Positions 1-10,986 of a stretch of DNA of 64,000 nucleotides are shown here, in pieces. The notes under the pieces were generated by a model, which saw nothing but the letters and a program-made list of their open reading frames with translations, was not told the origin of the DNA and ran no database searches. The stretch is from Candolleomyces eurysporus (lineage: Eukaryota > Basidiomycota > Agaricomycetes > Agaricales > Psathyrellaceae). The stretch's first letter is position 1; each line of letters opens with the position of its first letter. The stretch is taken from the NCBI GenBank assembly GCA_027579435.1, contig JANBPK010000939.1, positions 1-64,000 on the forward strand, read 5' to 3'. The position numbers were made by a program, and so were the translations under genes.

Positions 1-761
1 GCGCAACGCGAAACAACAAGAAGAATTCCATCGACGCGCTGAAGAGATCAGACGTCGCAACCAAGAAAAACAACGCCTCAAGGAAGAGGGAGAAAATGCG
101 GTCCGACGATTGGAAGCACCGTCTCTCTACTACTCCGATGAGGACAACACGCGATACACCTCTACCTCCCCCCCTCATTTTTACCTCCGCATCTTCATCC
201 GCTTCCGCTTCCGCGTCTACCTCCACCTACACCTCCACATCCGCGTCTACGTCTACATTTGCATCTGCATCCACATCCGCCTCGTCCTCCGCCGCTTCAT
301 CCTCCTGCAACTCTCCCATGCTCCCTCAATCCACCGTCCCGAGCTCCTCTACCTCCCTCGACCCCTTCGTCATCGCACCCTTGTGCGAAGAAGATATGGT
401 CCGCCTCTTCATCTTCCACGACCAACAATGGACCAGGATTGCCTCTTACAACTCTCTCCAATGGTCTGACTTCCCCTGGCCCGTCCTAAACTTTATTGGC
501 CCGCGCTCCGAACGCGAGTTGACCATGAGCGCTGTGTCCGATTACATTCTCGCAGCGTTCGATTGGGAGACCGAGAGAGCTAGGTCGAAGGAGAGGTTGA
601 GGGAACATATTAGGAAGTGGCACCCCGATAGGTTCGAGAGCAAGTTCCTTGTCAGGGTGCCCGAGGCGAGAGGGGAGAGGGAGAGGGTCAGGTACGGCGC
701 GGGGTTGGTGGTCAGGCACTTGACGGAGCTGCTTGGGAAGTGTGATGATTTCGATGGTTAA
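1..761 (+). CDS. NFKBIL1-like protein, C-terminal part (5' truncated by window edge)
   Basis: This is the 3' end of a gene. The first ~160 bases read as a charged helical segment (frame 2, ...RNAKQQEEFHRRAEEIRRR...). From about 170 the coding frame is frame 3: a Ser/Ala/Thr-rich low-complexity stretch followed by a C-terminal domain with the signature RKWHPDRFESKF, ending at 761. Charged helix followed by WHPDRF near the C-terminus is the pattern of the NF-kappa-B-inhibitor-like 1 family; in fungi its role is not well defined. The frame change coincides with a run of seven C at 168-174; six C would join the frames, so I infer an indel in the homopolymer, though an intron in the low-complexity stretch is possible. 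Family call moderate, start outside the window. Confidence 0.55.
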   Translation, partial: ATRNNKKNSIDALKRSDVATKKNNASRKREKMRSDDWKHRLSTTPMRTTRDTPLPPPLIFTSASSSASASASTSTYTSTSASTSTFASASTSASSSAASSSCNSPMLPQSTVPSSSTSLDPFVIAPLCEEDMVRLFIFHDQQWTRIASYNSLQWSDFPWPVLNFIGPRSERELTMSAVSDYILAAFDWETERARSKERLREHIRKWHPDRFESKFLVRVPEARGERERVRYGAGLVVRHLTELLGKCDDFDG

Positions 762-1572
762 TTCAACTTGACCAAGGACCCCTTTGAAGAGAAAGAAAGA
801 AAGAACGAACGAACGAATGAACGGCGGATGGTGTCCTGAACTCTTGGACCGTGTACATTGATTGATTTCTAGTGAGTATCTTTGACTCTTTCTTGGTTAT
901 GTGTATATGTGTCCGCTTTACTTTAGACGACGAAGTATAATCTCTTTCTACCTTTTGCTGTGATTCGTTGTTTATTTTCTTACTTATCGTTCTGTGCTCT
1001 CGATCTGTCTATACCTTTTTTATCCGCCTGTCAATATTTCAATCCGTCGTTTATTTGTTTATTTATTTACCTGTGAATTACTTTCTCCTCTTTTCTTTTT
1101 CGTTTCCTTCCTTCTCCTTGCACCCACACCTATATACATGCATACCATATTCGCGCTGGATATTTGCTTTCGACGTTTAACGACACTGCCTTTTTGTTTA
1201 TTCATTTATCGTTATCGACGTCATTCCCCTTTTCTCCTCCCTTTACCAGACCCAACCTAGACTTTGCTGCTTCTGCAGCGTACTCACGTACTGTACAATT
1301 TCTTAATCCCCATTGTTAGCGTTGTTGCTATTGTTGTTGCTTACACGTTATACACCCTGAGTTGACCTCACGACCCGTTCGACTGTTTTTTGTTCGACGT
1401 TCGACCTTTTTGTTCCCGTTCCTAGGATCTGGATACTCAAGCTAGGCCCACCGCCTGGACTTTCCGCTCTATCACCAACACGTCATAACCAGCAAAGCCC
1501 ACTTCCGACTGCGAACGACGAATCGATTCACAACATGATTATGCACTCGATCGCGAACCCACACTCACCTCG
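762..1572. other. intergenic, pyrimidine-rich
   Basis: No gene seen. A short degenerate tetranucleotide tract (GAAA/GAAC repeats) lies at 787-822 just after the upstream stop. The rest is T/C-rich, consistent with a 3' UTR followed by a fungal promoter. Confidence 0.5.
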
Positions 1573-1741
1573 ATGGCCGACCGGACGAACGTCACTCGTC
1601 GCCCCTTCAATTGGGGGCAGTGTACACGTCAAGTGTACGTGTGCTTACAGTGGCACTAACTCATCCATACGTAGGAGTCCTCCTGATCAAAAGAACGCGA
1701 ACGTTCTGTCAATGACCGCAATCGACGACATTAGGGAGTAA
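1573..1741 (+). CDS. possible small two-exon protein, 42 aa
   Basis: ATG at 1573 opens a frame (MADRTNVTRRPFNWGQ...) that joins a second exon (...AIDDIRE, stop 1739-1741) across a 40-nt intron at 1635-1674. The intron has a GTACGT donor, a CACTAAC branch-point-like site and a TAG acceptor, and the phases match (62 + 67 nt = 43 codons). I do not recognise the product. A 40-nt intron is short even for a basidiomycete. The segment could also be an upstream exon of the next gene or a chance ORF. Confidence 0.3.
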
Positions 1742-1879
1742 TGTTGATCGAGCTCCCTCCGGATGGATGAAATGGATCGATCCCTCTTGAATCGAATTCA
1801 ATTCTTATCATTTCCTTGTTTCCCTTTCCCTTGACTGCTTCCACTACCCAATAGCGACTCGAAAGGCTAAGCAGCAATC

Positions 1880-2698
1880 ATGACGAGCGTTTCTCAACAG
1901 TTCACTGAGTTCCTGGATCTGAGCTCCAGGTGCGGGTGGCTCTAAACACTACGTGCTAGACATCCACTCAATAGCACGATGCAGGGTACGAACGGAGCTC
2001 CAAGCCCTCGAACGTATCTCTATGATGGGTGCAGCTGCGGGGGAGAGGTATCCTTTACTTTTGGACGTTCAGGTGCGTAGTGGTGCATTCCTCCATACCT
2101 CGAACGAGGGACTGACCTTGGATCAATGGTAATGTGCAGGAAAAATTGGATGAAGCGACTCCGAAGCTCGAAGCGCTCGCTCGGGAGGTTGGGATAATCG
2201 GCCCGGGGCCACCTTGGAAGGCCAGGCCGAGTCTGTGCTTCAAGCACCGCAGTCGTCTTTAGCAGGGGGAGATTCGGACGCTTTGAAGGTTAGTCTATTA
2301 GCTAGGTCTCCTCTCTTCCTGTCCCTCTCCTGGACCGTGCCGCCGTATGTCTGCATGCTCACATCGACCGTTATACTCTACAGCAACTCGAGAAAGACCT
2401 CACCTCGAACTTGTCGTACCTCCACTCCATCCCGGGTCTCGTTCCCTCCGCATCTGCATCCAAAGATGAACCGAAGGGGGAGGAAAGAGAGGAGGGGGAG
2501 CTGTCAGAAGAGTCCAAAGCCATCGCGGCAAGTTTCGAGAGGATGTTAGGCCACAAACCCCATCCTAGCGAAGTGGCGTATGGGATGATTCCGGATGCGA
2601 GGACGAGGGAGGTTTGGAGGGGTATACCTATGGCCAGGCATGCGAACCAGGGCCAGGGTGGTGGAGCTACTGGAGAGGATGAGGATGGTTTGAATTGA
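1880..2698 (+). CDS. unidentified conserved-looking 4-exon protein (~200 aa)
   Basis: Exons 1880-1929, 1985-2072, 2140-2288 and 2384-2698 are joined by GT-AG introns with matching phases. The N-terminal half is helical (FTEFLDLSSRVRTELQALER, then EKLDEATPKLEALAREVG). The middle is acidic (EEREEGELSEES) and the C-terminus carries EVAYGMIPDARTREVWRGI. Exon 3 needs one extra base near the CCCGGGG at 2202-2208 to stay open, probably a homopolymer error. I cannot name the family; a small coiled-coil subunit of a larger complex is a guess. The 3' part of exon 4 (from about 2412) was copied with the downstream tandem unit and survives as a pseudogene at 5516-5803. Confidence 0.55.
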
Positions 2699-2874
2699 TG
2701 ATGCGTTGTGACTTGTGAATTTGAATTTGGAACTATGTAGTACTCCGCATTGCCCTTTTATAGTTTCATGGCCATTTCCTCGTTCTCATTTTCTTAAATC
2801 TTGAATCCTGTTCCCTCATTGTTTCGTATCATATCAAATTGCACTCGTCCATCGAACCTTGATTTCACACATGG

Positions 2875-3770
2875 TCTGAGCTGTCTGCCCCTGCCCCCAG
2901 AAGACCTGTGGTCATTGTGCCGATGCTTCGCCCGGCAGTTCTTCACATCTGAACTCGTGTGGGCTTTGTAGGTTTCCGCTCAGCGCTTCGGGTGTTGTTT
3001 GGCTCTAAAACATGCCGATACATGTGAGAAAGACATACTGAATCGAGCGGCGGAGCTTAAAAGCTTGGCAATCATCGCCGAAGTTTGGCGGGGAAAGGCT
3101 AAGAATGAAATCGCTANCCCCCACATCGAAATGGGGGATGTCCGGGTCCATCTCGAACCCAAACCTGCAAAAACCCCCTATCGTACAAGATGTCGAATGG
3201 CTCGCTAGGCGAGACTCGTCGCTCGTCGGATGAGCCAGAATGCACTAGCTCGAGGCTCTCGAGGAAGCCCTCACATCTACACTGGCCAACCTCTACACCA
3301 TCCCAATGCTCGATGAACCTCATCCACTGCCAAATAAATCTCGAGAGCAACGGAAATTTGAGCTTGGGATGACTCAGAGCGAATTCTACGGTAAAGAAGA
3401 CGAGGCTGATCGTCGTCGTCACAAACCACACTAGCACGGAGGTCCAACAAAGATAATCGCCCCAGAATGGACGGAAATGGCCAATGTCACCATTGGTATG
3501 TGTCTTTGGAAAAATGCGGAATAAGCCTGGTTCTGTTGACGTCCTTACTCTCCCCGGCCAACACCGCACCCATGATTCAATGGCTATGAGGATGGTGGCA
3601 CAATTGGGATGGGCGTCCATTCCACGCACCTACCTTCAATTGACAGTGGTGAATACTGGCTCAATTGCGCGTGTTAGTGTTATTTATAGAACAAGTTTCG
3701 ATCCGGCTCCAGCTAGTTCACTACGCAGGAGGCTCAAAATGCACTTCGCCCTTGACTGAACTGAGTGAAT
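2875..3770 (+). pseudogene. decayed coding relic in tandem unit 1, with an inverted block
   Basis: This stretch is homologous to 5900-6690 and partly to 8700-9000. Short open segments survive (AEVWRGKAKNE..., later IIAPEWTEMANVTIG at about 3452-3494) but they are broken by frameshifts and an N at 3117. The block at about 3212-3430 is the reverse complement of 6211-6412 in unit 2, while its flanks run in the same direction in both. Inside the block the plus strand carries an open reading segment including ANLYTIPMLDEPHPLPNKS. The original gene is not recognisable. It lies between the 3' end of the upstream gene and the protease promoter. Confidence 0.45.
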
Positions 3771-3934
3771 ATGTATGTGCCTTGTACCTTGCTTTCGTCA
3801 GTTTGTTGACAATTTTTCCATTCTAGAATAATCGTAAGTCATGGCTAAGCTCTAACCTTGGTGCAAATTGAGGTTGGCTGGATAGAAGTATACGTTTTTA
3901 GTTATCGCAAGGGTGCTTAAAATTGCTTGAATGT

Positions 3935-4060
3935 GAATTTATATTACAGAGCAGGTATAAATTGGAGCAAATGATCCTCCGCAGAATACTCTCTTGAGCT
4001 GTCCGCCTTCTTTTAACTGCGTGCCCGCTTGCTCTGCCCGCCAGAATTGCTCTAACTATC
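3935..4060 (+). promoter_or_regulatory. core promoter of protease copy 1
   Basis: A TATA-like GTATAAATTG at about 3954 lies ~105 bp upstream of the ATG. The same element (GGTATAAATTG) occurs at about 9199 upstream of copy 3, and TCGTATAATT at about 6980 upstream of copy 2, so the promoter was duplicated with the gene. Confidence 0.45.
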
Positions 4061-5299
4061 ATGTCGACTGCTGAACTCGACAGTACCCCGGCTCCGGAAA
4101 CCACTGGGAACGACGAGACTACGTATCCCGAATGGTACAGCCGGGTCTGTGCGGACCTCAGTCGACTCCCCAGCGCTGCTGGTGGTGATCGACTTGACGG
4201 CATGCGCGCAGTTCTTACTAGGGCTTCGCGGATGTGGGACAATGGTCAGGTGTGTGTCTCTTTTCCTTAAACGAGTTACTACTTCACTGACGTTCTGTCG
4301 GCGTAACGTCTCCCTACAGGTTATCACCTGCGCCTTCGTCAAACCCACGCGTGACGCCATCCAACAAGCCAAAGTAATCTCGGTCGCCAAAGAATGGGAG
4401 CGCTACGCCAACATCAAACTCGATTTCGAGTCCGCCGCAAAGAACCCCCTGAGCGCTATCATCCGCATTTCGTTTGACCCGAGATTAGGTAACTGGTCCA
4501 CAGTTGGGAAGGACGCTCTTCATCCGCGAGAGGGTCGGGCTACGATGAATATCGGGTTGGCGTATAGTTGGGCCACAACGGAGACGGCCCCAGAGGAGAG
4601 AGAGGTTGTCTTGCACGAGTTTGGGCATGCAATTGGGTACTTGCATGAACATCAGAGTCCGAGAAGGGGGGATAAGTTGAAGCTGAAGGAGGAAGGTTGG
4701 TCACGGTCTTGGTCCTTTCGACCCCTGGCAGTGTGCTATTCATCGCTGACCGATCTCTGTTTACTCCTCTAGTGGTTATCGAGTATTTCAAGGAGACTCA
4801 ACATCCACCTTGGACTGAGGAAGAGACTCGCCGCAACTTCCTCGACGTTTACAACCGATATGAAGTTAGTAACTACTCAACCGTCGACTTGACTTCTATC
4901 ATGATGTAAGTCCTCCGAGCTACAAAACCCTAACTATGTAACCAACTCGAATCGTTCTCTCTAGGTACTGGATGCCCGCCCAATTCAACGAGCAAGAAAT
5001 AGAGATCCCCCCCCAACTCCGAGTTGTCTGCGCTCGACAAAGCATTTGCCTTCCTCAACTACCCCTTCCTCGGGGGCCTCACCTCCTCCGACGCCTCACA
5101 CACCCTGGACAACGCTCTCAACACCATCGGTATCACCGGCAAGTTCAGAGAAAGTATCACGGCCGAGTTTAACGAGAACGACTGGCGGGGCGTGAGAGCC
5201 GAGTTCACAAGGTGGGCGTTGAATGCAAAGGCCGAGGCAAGCAAGAAGGATGCGGTTGCTGTGAGAGAGGCGGAGGTTGAGGCTCAGATCGATTCATGA
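4061..5299 (+). CDS. astacin-like (metzincin) zinc metalloprotease, tandem copy 1, frameshifted in exon 4
   Basis: Exons 4061-4249, 4320-4695, 4773-4905 and 4965-5299 encode ~343 aa. The start (MSTAELDS) is shared with copies 2 and 3. Exon 2 holds the catalytic signature HEFGHAIGYLHEH, i.e. HExxHxxGxxH plus the following Glu, as in astacins (family M12A), where three His bind zinc and the Glu is the general base. No signal peptide or propeptide is visible, which is unusual for astacins and suggests a cytosolic protein. The C-terminal domain (exon 4) is helical. Exon 4 has a run of eight C at about 5007-5014 where copy 2 has seven; the extra C throws the frame before LSALDKAFAFLNYPF, so this copy is either a recent pseudogene or carries a homopolymer error. 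Confidence 0.75.
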
Positions 5300-5515
5300 A
5301 CCCCTACGAACACTTCGAGGTTCGTTTGGTGAGTGTCTCATGAAGGAGCAGAATCAAGCAGATTTAAACTGGAATGTGGTGTGAATTCGAATGTGTAAAT
5401 CGAGCAGTATTTCGCGCCTCTGTATGATAGGATCTACCTGAGTTGGCGCAGAGATGGCTCTGGATCCGTGGTACTTACGGCAAAATGGTGTCGCTTTCGG
5501 TAGTCCATTCCGAAC

Positions 5516-5803
5516 GTACCTTCACTCCATCCCGGGCCTCGTTCCCTCCTCATCCGCTTCCAAAGATGAACAGAAGGGTGAGGAAAGAGAGGAGGGGGAG
5601 CTGTCAGAAGAACCCAAAGCCATCACGGCAAGCTAAGAGAGGATCTTGGGCCACAAACCTCATCCTAGCGAAGTGGCGTATGGGATAGTTGCGGATGCGA
5701 GGACGAGGGAGGTTTGGAGGAGTATGCCTATGGCCAGGCCTCCGAATCAGGGCCAGGGTGGTTGGGCTGCTGGAGAGGGTGCTGATGGTGGGCTGGATTG
5801 ATG
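5516..5803 (+). pseudogene. truncated copy of exon 4 of the gene at 1880-2698
   Basis: Begins abruptly at TACCTTCACTCCATCCCGG, matching 2413 onward, and continues at ~90% identity to the end of the source gene. A stop (TAA) arises after KAITAS, and there is no upstream exon. The bases just before it are the 3' flank of protease copy 1, and the same flank is seen after copy 3 at about 10680-10785, so ~5515 is the junction of the tandem duplication. Confidence 0.85.
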
Positions 5804-5879
5804 AGCTGTGACTTGTGGATCTGAATTTTTTGGAACTATTGCCCTTGCATAGTTCCACGGCCATGTTTTCGTTCTCATT

Positions 5880-6700
5880 CTCTTAAATTTTTCGCACATA
5901 TCCTGCACTGTGTGGCCCCGCCCAAAAAACCTGTGGTAAATGTGCAGATGCTTCGCTCGGCAGTTCTCCGAGGCATTTGGACTCGTGTAAGGCGTTTGGC
6001 TGTAGTAAAGCCTGCAGCAATCCATGTGAGAAAAACATACTGAATTGAGCGACGGAGCTTAAAAGCTGNCCATCACTGCACAGGTTTGGCGGGGCAAGGC
6101 TCAGAATGCCTCGGAATCGCAGCCCTCGCCCCGAACTGCACGACGTCCGAGTCCAGACCTGCAGGAGCCTTCTATCGTACATGATATCGAATGGTTCGCT
6201 AGTCAAGACTTTGTGAAGGCGATGGTCAGCGTCGTCTTCGTACAGTTTACCGCATTCACCTTGAGTCATCACAAGCTCGACCTTGCGTTACTCTCGAGAT
6301 TTCTTCGGCGGTGGATAAGGTTCGTCGAGCATGGGATGGTGTGGAGGTTGGCTAATGCGGATGTGAGGATCTCCTCGAGTGCATTCTGACTCATCCGACG
6401 GGCGACAACCCTACCGGGAAGGAGGTCCAACACAGATAATCGCCCCAGAATGACCGGAAGTGGCCAATGCTACTATTGGTATGTGTTTCTCGAGCCTTTG
6501 GGAAAACGCAGAATAAGCCTGGCTTCGTTGAAGCCCTTACTCCCCGGCCTACAACACTGCACCCATGATTCAATCTAATCGATGGCTATGGGAGACGATG
6601 CCACGATGGAGATGGGCGTCCATTCCACACATTGACACCTAGACTGAATTCACAGTGGTGAATGCTGGCTCAATTGTGCGAGTTGTTGTTATTTATAGAA
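5880..6700 (+). pseudogene. decayed coding relic in tandem unit 2
   Basis: Counterpart of 2875-3770. Here the plus strand keeps a longer open segment, from QVWRGKAQNASESQPSP through IVHDIEWFASQDFVKAMVSV to a stop at about 6390, crossing the left edge of the block that is inverted in unit 1. That suggests, but does not prove, that this orientation is ancestral. An N lies at 6069. Product unknown. Confidence 0.4.
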
Positions 6701-7089
6701 CAAGTTTCGATTCGGCTACAACTACTCTATTAGGAGTACGCAGGAGGCTCAAAATGCTCTTTGCCCTCAACTGAATCAATTGAGCGAGTATGTGCCTTGT
6801 ACCTTTCTTTCGTCCTTTTGTTGACGATTTTTCCATTCTTCGTAACTCATGGTTAAGCTCCGACCTTAATGTAACTTCATGCGCATTGAGGTTGGCTAGA
6901 TAGAGAAATACGTTTTTCGTTATCGCAAGGGCGCTTAACATCGCTTGAATGCGAGTTTATATTACATGGCAGCTTGGCACTCGTATAATTCAGAGCGATA
7001 GTTCCTTCACAGTATACTCTCTCGAGCTGCCCGCCTTCTTTGAACTCCGTGCCCGCTTCTTCTGCCCCCCGGAAGTGCCCCTAACTATC

Positions 7090-8337
7090 ATGTCTACTGC
7101 TGAACTCGACAGTACGCCTGCTGCGTGGGCTCCGGAAACCACCGGGGACGAGACTACGTATCCCGAATGGTACAGCCGGGTCTGTGTGGACCTCAGTCGA
7201 CTCTCCAGTGCTGGTGGTGGTGATCGACTCGACGGCATGCGCGCAGTTCTTACTAGGGCTTCGCGGATGTGGGACAATGGTCAGGTCTGTGTCTCTTTTC
7301 CTCCAACGATTTACTAGCTCATTGACGTTCTGTCGGCGTAACATCTCACTGCAGGTTCTCACCTGCGCCTTCGTCAAACCCGCGGGTGACGCCATCCGAC
7401 AAGCCAAAGTAATCTCAGTCGCCAAAGAATGGGAGCGCTACGCCAACATCAAACTCGATTTCGAGTCCGCCGCAAAGAACCCCCTGGACGCTATCATCCG
7501 CATTTCGTTTGACCCGTACTTAGGTACCTGGTCTACGGTTGGGAAGGACGCTCTTCATCCGCGAGAGGGTCGGGCTACGATGAACTTTGCGTTTCTGTTT
7601 AATAACCCGACGGAGGCGTCGCCGGAAGAGAGAAGAAATATCTTGCATGAATTTGGGCATGTAATTGGGTATTTGCATGAACATCAGAGTCCGAGAANGG
7701 GGGGATAAGTTGAAGTTAAAGGAGGAAGGTTGGTCACGGCCTTGGTCCTTTCGACCCCTGGCAGTTTGCTATTTATTGCTGACCGATCGCTATTTACTTC
7801 TCTAGTGGTTATTGAGTGGCTCAAGAGGACCCAGAATCCACCTTTGACTGAGGAAGAAACTCGCCGCAATGTCCTCAACGTATACAACCGATATGCAGTT
7901 AGCAACTACTCAACCGTCGACTTGACTTCTATCATGATGTAAGCCCTCCAAGGTACAAAACCCTAACGTTATAACCAACTCGAATTGTTTTCCGCAGGTA
8001 CTGGATGCCCGCCCAATTTAACGAGCAAGAAATAGAGATCCCCCCCAACTACGAGTTGTCTGCGCTCGATAAAGCATTTGCCTTCCTCAACTACCCCTTT
8101 ATCGGAGGCCCCACCTCCTCCGACGCCTCTCAAACCCTGGACAACGCTCTCAACACCATCGGTGTCACTGGCAAGTTCAGAGAAAGTATCACGGCCGAAT
8201 TCAATGTGAACGACTGGAGGGGTGTGAGAGCTGAGTTTACAAGGTGGGCGTTGAATGCAAAGGCTGAGGCAAGCAAGAAGGAGGCGGTGGCTGAGAGAGA
8301 GGCTCAGGCGGAGATTGGGATTCAGACCGATTCATGA
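7090..8337 (+). CDS. astacin-like zinc metalloprotease, tandem copy 2
   Basis: Exons 7090-7284, 7355-7728, 7806-7938 and 7998-8337; 346 aa once the N at 7697 is dropped. That N precedes six G; copy 1 has the six G and no extra base, so the N is a filler and the gene is probably intact. Catalytic motif HEFGHVIGYLHEHQSPR: three His ligands and the catalytic Glu are present. Exon lengths and phases match copies 1 and 3 (exon 3 is 133 nt in all four copies). As in the other copies, no secretion signal is visible. The segment around NFAFLFNNPTEASPEER, just before the zinc motif, differs strongly from copy 1, so the active-site rim has diverged faster than the rest. Confidence 0.85.
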
Positions 8338-9300
8338 ACCTCTACGAGCACTTTGGGTCGAGGTTCGTTTGGTGAAAGTATCAAGTAAATTTGAACTCAG
8401 TGAATGTCGTGTAAATTCGAATTCGTTAATCTAGCAACATTTCGCGGCGACGCATCGTTGGCTCTACCGGGTTGGTCAGCACATAGCACCCAGCAAATGT
8501 ACTAATGTTCATTTCAATGGCCACCGGCAGCGGCGCACTGCCCTTCTACATGCAACCATCTCCTTCGAGGGGTCCAGCTCCCTTCTCTGATACGCCTCCA
8601 CCTTCTCATACAACGGAACAGAACAGACGGGTCCCGGGAACCGTCCGAGACATTCACCTGATTTTGGCTGTTCTAAGTACCTCCTCGTAACGTCGATCGA
8701 CTTCCTCGTACATTTTGTCATGTTCAGCCCAAGCTCAGCCCTCCGTCACTCTCGAAATTCATGGACGGTTGATAAGGCTCGTCGAGCTTCGGGACGGTGC
8801 AGAGATAGGTTAGAGTGGACTGCTCCATATCGACCGGCCGAGGAGATGGTGGCACGGTGGAGATGGGCGTCCATTCACCTGCCCATCTATTGATAGTGGC
8901 AAATACTGTTGTGTCGGAGTTATTTTTAGGACAAGTCTGAATCAGGCTGCTGGTGGTCCGTTGTAGTAGCACGCAGGAGGCTCAAAATGTACTCTGCTCT
9001 CGGCTGCGTTGAGCAAGTACGTGCCTTGTACCTTTCTTCCGTTTCTTTCTATTGACTGTTTTCATCCTAGATCTCTGCTAGGAGCTTTCGTCATCCCGTA
9101 GTTAAGCTCCGATCCTGCGCGCCTACATCCTAAGATGAGGTGCAGATGACACGTTCAACTTATCGTTATCGGTGAGCTGACGTAGGAAGTTTGAGGTGGT
9201 ATAAATTGCGAATATTCTCCCTCAATATGCTATGTGGGCTCCCCCGCCTTCTCTGAACTCTGTGCCCGCTTCCTCTGCTCGCCAGTACTACTTCAAAGAC
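8338..9300. other. spacer between protease copies 2 and 3, with relic of the unit
   Basis: 8700-9000 is homologous to the relic of unit 2 in the same orientation (unit 1 inverted), much shortened. 8480-8700 shows no recognisable gene. A TATA-like GGTATAAATTG lies at about 9199, ~105 bp before the ATG of copy 3. Confidence 0.4.
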
Positions 9301-9304
9301 TATC

Positions 9305-10564
9305 ATGTCTGCTGCTGAAGTCGACAGCACCCTTGCAGTCCCGGCTCAAGAGACCACCGCAGACGACGAGACTACGTATCCCGAATGGTACAGCCGGGTC
9401 TGTACAGGCCTGAGCCGATTACCCAGCGCTGCTGGTAATAGTCGACTTGACGGAATGCGCGCAGTTCTTACTAGGGCTTCGTGGATGTGGGACAATGGAC
9501 AGGTCTGTGTCTCTCTTTCCTCCTTAGGTCTACTAATTCACTGACGCATTCTGTCGCGATGACGTCTCATTACAGGTCCTCACCTGTGCCTTTGTCGAAA
9601 CCCCGGGCAATGACATCCAACAATCCAAAGTAATCTCAATCGCCAAAGAATGGGAGCGCTACGCCAACATCAAACTCGATTTTGAGTCCACCGCGAAGAA
9701 CCCAGAGGAAGCTATCATCCGTATTTCGTTCTCTGTGCCAGGATTCCCCACATGGTCCCACATTGGGAAGACCGCTTTAGCTGAGATCCGGGGTCGGGCT
9801 ACTATGGGTTTGGGGCAGGTGTATCCCCACAGCGCGAACGCGAATCCCGCCGAGAGAGGTGTCATTTTGCATGAGTTTGGCCATGCGCTTGGGTATTTAG
9901 ATGAACATCAGAGTCCGAGGAGGGGGGATAAGTTGAAGTTGAAGGAGAAAGGTTAGTACATGTTGCTGCTTCTATTTACACGATATTAATACCCCAGGTT
10001 GTTGATTCGGACTCTTCGCAGAGGCTATTGAGTTTTTCAAGAGCGTTATGTTTCCATCCTGGACTGAAGAAGACACCCGCCGCTTCTTCCTCAACGTATA
10101 CAACCAGCGTGAAGTGAGCAATTACTCGAGCGTGGACTTGACTTCTATCATGATGTGAGTAAAATGAATACGCCACAACAAAGCTGAAAAGAGAGTGATC
10201 ATTCTTGTGTCTTCAACTCGCATGCAGGTATTTCATGCCCGCCGAACTAAACGAACAAGGAATAGAAATTCCCCCAAACTACGAGTTGTCTGCCCTCGAC
10301 AAAGCATTTGCCTTCCTCAACTACCCCTTCCTCGGGGGCCCCGCTTCCGACGCCTCCCACACCCTGGACAACGCACTCGACACTATCGGTGTCACTGGCA
10401 AGTTCAGAGAAAGTATCACGGCCGAGTTCAACGAGAACGACTGGCGAGGTGTGAGAGCTGAGTTTGCAAGGTGGGCTTTGAATGCAAAGGCTGAGGCAAG
10501 CAAGGAGGAGGCGGTGGCTGAGAGAGAAGCTGAGGCAGGGTTTGGGGTTCAGACCGGTTCTTGA
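9305..10564 (+). CDS. astacin-like zinc metalloprotease, tandem copy 3, with altered third zinc ligand
   Basis: Exons 9305-9502, 9576-9951, 10022-10154 and 10228-10564; 347 aa, no frame defects. The signature reads HEFGHALGYLDEHQSP: the third zinc-ligand position (HExxHxxGxxH) is Asp instead of the His found in copies 1, 2 and 4. Asp serves as third ligand in some other zincins (e.g. snapalysin-type HExxHxxGxxD), so activity may be kept with changed properties, or lost. The stretch before the motif (GLGQVYPHSANANPAERG) is also specific to this copy. No signal peptide. The C-terminal domain (LSALDKAFAFLNYPF...) is intact, and the open frame argues for a functional gene. Confidence 0.85.
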
Positions 10565-10986
10565 ACCCCTACGGGCTCTTTGGGTTGGGGCTCGAAAGCG
10601 TCTCATGAAGAAGCAGAATCAAGTAGATTCGGACATGAATGTAACGTAAATTTGAATTTGTAGATCGAGCAATATTCTCGCGGCTCTGTATAGTAGACTC
10701 TACCTGGGTCGGCGCAGAGATGGCTCCGGATCCATGGTACTTACAGCAAGATGGTGTCGCTTTTGATAGTCCATTCCAGATGCGTTCCATTCTACTTGCC
10801 ACGGACGGTGTTACTTCCTCTCCGCTTGATGGAGCTCTGGGGTGACTTGAAAGAGCCAAAATCGATCCTCAGCGGTGGGTCAAGAGAAGTATAAAGTTCA
10901 CTGGCTGTTTATGTATTTTTGCGGTTCTTTCCCCTTCAGCACTCCCACCGGCTTCCATCGAGACTCATCCTCGCTCCATCTGAGCT

